A stretch of DNA of 52,152 nucleotides from Schnuerera sp. xch1 (GTDB lineage: Bacteria; Bacillota; Clostridia; Tissierellales; Tepidimicrobiaceae): assembly GCF_019931165.1 (NCBI RefSeq), contig NZ_JAIOUP010000015.1:1-52152 (forward strand). Reading direction: 5' to 3'. Positions 50,388 to 52,152 of the stretch are shown here, piece by piece. The number at the start of each line of letters is the position of its first letter. The first letter of the stretch is position 1. The notes beneath the pieces were generated by a model, which worked only from the letters and a program-made list of their open reading frames with translations, did not search any database and was not told where the DNA came from. The position numbers and the translations under genes were made by a program.

Positions 50388-51425
50388 ATGGAATTAAATG
50401 TTGATTATGCAGTAGAAAGATTAGTATCTTTGCTTAAAATCCCAAGTCCTTCAGGGAATACAAAAAAGGCTATTGACTTTGTAAATGAAGAATTTAAAAC
50501 TTTAGGTATACGTACATATATGACAAATAAGGGAGCATTAATTGCTACCATCAGAGGTAAAAATCAAAATAAGGAAGTTACCCTTTCTGCTCATGTTGAC
50601 ACTCTTGGTGGGATGGTAAAAGAAATAAAGTCCAGTGGAAGAATCAAATTTACACAAATTGGTGGCTATGTTATGAATACTGTAGAAGGTGAATATGTTT
50701 ATATAGAAAATAGTAATAACAACCTATATTCTGGTACTATACTCACAACTAAGGCTTCATCTCATGTTCATGGACAAGAGACGAAAGAAATAGAAAGAAA
50801 CATGGAGAATATGGAAATTAGGCTAGATGAGAAGGTGTCCTCTAAAAAGGATATTGAAAATCTTGGAATCAATATTGGAGACTATGTATTCTTTGAACCT
50901 AGAACAACTATTACAAATAGCGGTTTCATTAAATCTAGACATTTAGATGATAAGGCTGGAGTTGCTTCTCTGTTGGGTATAGCAAAATATCTAGTTGATA
51001 ATAATATTAAACCTAAATATACTACTAATTTCTTTATAAGCAATTATGAAGAAGTCGGACATGGCGCTAGTGCAGCTATTCCTAATAAAACTTTTGAATT
51101 TATTGCAGTAGATATGGCGGCTCCTGGAAAAGGTCAATCTTCTGACGAATATAGTGTAACAATCTGCGCAAAGGATAGCTCAGGTCCTTATGATTTAGAA
51201 CTTAAAAAGAAACTTGTTAATCTTGCAGAAAAAAATGATTTAAGTTACAAAATTGATATCTATCCCTATTATGGTTCAGACGGTTCAGCAGCATTGAAGT
51301 CAGGCTATGATATCAAAGTTGGACTAATTGGTCCTGGAGTCGATGCATCTCATTCATTTGAAAGAACTCATAAGGAAGCTATAGAAAATACAGTAAAACT
51401 AGGTATCTTATATTTAACAGAATAA
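50388..51425 (+). CDS. M42 family metallo-aminopeptidase
   Basis: A 345-residue M42 peptidase. Metal ligands are in AHVDTLGGMV (His), HLDDKAG (bridging Asp), NYEEVGHG (catalytic Glu pair), AVDMAAPG (Asp) and DASHSFERTH (His). These form dodecameric aminopeptidases or endoglucanase-like peptidases used in peptide turnover, fitting an amino-acid fermenter. AAAGGAGG lies 8 nt before ATG 50388, and a TATAAT-like box occurs at 50353-50358. It stands alone in its own transcript. Confidence 0.92.
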   Translation: MELNVDYAVERLVSLLKIPSPSGNTKKAIDFVNEEFKTLGIRTYMTNKGALIATIRGKNQNKEVTLSAHVDTLGGMVKEIKSSGRIKFTQIGGYVMNTVEGEYVYIENSNNNLYSGTILTTKASSHVHGQETKEIERNMENMEIRLDEKVSSKKDIENLGINIGDYVFFEPRTTITNSGFIKSRHLDDKAGVASLLGIAKYLVDNNIKPKYTTNFFISNYEEVGHGASAAIPNKTFEFIAVDMAAPGKGQSSDEYSVTICAKDSSGPYDLELKKKLVNLAEKNDLSYKIDIYPYYGSDGSAALKSGYDIKVGLIGPGVDASHSFERTHKEAIENTVKLGILYLTE

Positions 51426-51529
51426 ATTTATTAAAATATCGTTAAATCATCTTATGATTTTATCATATTACATAATATTACCACGTTTAAAATCTGGTAA
51501 TTTCTTTAAAATATAGATGAGGTGATTTA

Positions 51530-52051
51530 ATGAATATTAACGAAAAATTTATCATAAATTTACAAGGCAAATCCTATGTCACCTATGAGGGATTATTAGA
51601 TCTTGGTCATCAAATGAATTTAAAATCAATTGAAGTAGAACTAATACAAATCCCAACAGAAGAAAACGGCATGATAGCAATTTGTAAAGCTACTGCTACA
51701 ACTGATAACGAAACTTTCACTGACTTAGGTGATGCTAGCCCTAGATCCGTTAATTCGAGAATAGTACCTCATTTAATTAGAATGGCATCTACTCGTGCTA
51801 AAGCAAGGGCTCTTAGAGATTTAACCAATGTTGGAATGACTGCCTTTGAAGAACTATCAATTGATGATGATAATGTTAGTGAGGAAGAAACCTATATGAC
51901 TAATGTAGATAATCCTCCTACTAAAAGACAATTAGAAACAATTAAAAAATTGGCAGATGAACTAAACGCAACTGTTAACTACAATAAGCTAACAAAAAAA
52001 TCTGCAGGTACTCTCATATCTAAAATGTTAGAAGAAGTAAAAAAAACATAA
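51530..52051 (+). CDS. putative Rad52-like or strand-annealing family protein
   Basis: A 173-residue protein. The first part has a GKSYVTYEGLLDLGHQMNL core and the striking RMASTRAKARALRDLTNVGM motif, which I recall from uncharacterised single-strand annealing-like proteins (related to phage recombination proteins) in Firmicutes and archaea. A C-terminal helical segment (TKRQLETIKKLADEL) follows, as in those proteins. DNA binding or recombination is the likely role. AGATGAGGTG precedes ATG 51530. The family memory is not verified. Confidence 0.55.
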   Translation: MNINEKFIINLQGKSYVTYEGLLDLGHQMNLKSIEVELIQIPTEENGMIAICKATATTDNETFTDLGDASPRSVNSRIVPHLIRMASTRAKARALRDLTNVGMTAFEELSIDDDNVSEEETYMTNVDNPPTKRQLETIKKLADELNATVNYNKLTKKSAGTLISKMLEEVKKT

Positions 52052-52070
52052 AAGATTAATAAAAGGGCGA

Positions 52071-52152
52071 TCAAATGAACTGCCCCATGTCAAGTAGACA
52101 ACTAAATTAATTAAAAATTTATGCACTTATGGATGCATGGTTTCGATATTCT
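52071..52152 (+). mobile_element. possible left end of an IS3-type insertion sequence
   Basis: The last ~80 bases begin with TGCCCCATGTCAAGTAGACA, which resembles the terminal inverted repeats of some IS3-family elements that open TGTC-AGTAGACA. No transposase reading frame can be seen before the window ends. A partial IS beyond the edge would explain it; this remains tentative. Confidence 0.3.

Noticed and set aside
1-52152. CRISPR array
   Set aside because: The only exact dispersed repeat seen is the 33-bp junction sequence, with copies over 1 kb apart and no regular spacers or cas genes.

Overview
The window looks like a low-GC anaerobic Clostridia/Tissierellia-type Firmicute. Ribosome binding sites are strong AGGAGG types, the core genes (dnaE, pfkA, pyk with a PEP-utiliser tail, whiA, an HPr, rlmD) have clostridial character, and a GrdX-like gene hints at Stickland amino-acid fermentation with glycine or betaine reductase. 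There are no rRNA genes, and I found no tRNA gene or CRISPR array.

About 39.3-52.1 kb is chromosomal core. It runs dnaE, a small DUF2007-like gene, pfkA, pyk, a hotdog thioesterase, fxsA and rlmD (rumA) on the minus strand. To its right are a grdX-like gene, HPr, whiA, a NUDIX hydrolase, an M42 peptidase and a putative strand-annealing protein, with a possible IS3-type end at the window edge.

About 0-39.3 kb is mobile and probably holds two related integrative conjugative elements (ICEs) of the Tn1549/CTn type in tandem at the 3' end of rlmD. A diverged copy of the rlmD-3'-end/element-end sequence recurs at about 27.0-27.4 kb, so I read 27.4-39.3 kb as element B (decayed) and 0-27.4 kb as element A (intact as far as seen, running off the left edge).

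Element A is one long minus-strand programme. It starts with an unnamed gene shared with B, two ArdA-like antirestriction proteins, DUF4314, a small helix-turn-helix protein, a Dam-type methylase and a YodL protein. A complete Tad/Flp-like pilus set follows: two near-identical DUF6133 pilin-like proteins flanking a 1169-residue SLH adhesin, prepilin peptidase, CpaB, CpaE, CpaF, TadB, TadC and TadE/F-like pseudopilins. Then come surface proteins and type IV secretion parts (DUF3852/VirB2-like, TrbL/VirB6-like, PrgI/VirB3-like, VirB4-N-like), an overlapping split C5-methyltransferase, and VanZ, Y-family polymerase and YolD cargo. The set suggests DNA transfer by a T4SS helped by a Tad-like pilus and an S-layer-anchored adhesin, with methylases and ArdA proteins protecting incoming DNA.

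Element B keeps the order of A but is cut in three places. At each cut sits the same 33-bp sequence (30492, 31820 and 34949), joining a gene fragment to a fragment of another gene. This is the most unusual signal in the window. B also carries cargo: a PadR regulator with a perfect 20-bp inverted-repeat operator, a hydrolase and a DUF4180 protein, a DUF2089/membrane pair, a WYL regulator, a frameshifted YcaQ-like gene and a RidA protein. In both elements plus-strand cargo lies between the DUF3852 and TrbL genes and ends at a strong terminator, pointing to a conserved cargo site. Other oddities are an apparent AUA start for TrbL in both elements, and repeated terminator hairpins 25-45 nt upstream of start codons inside the transfer operon.
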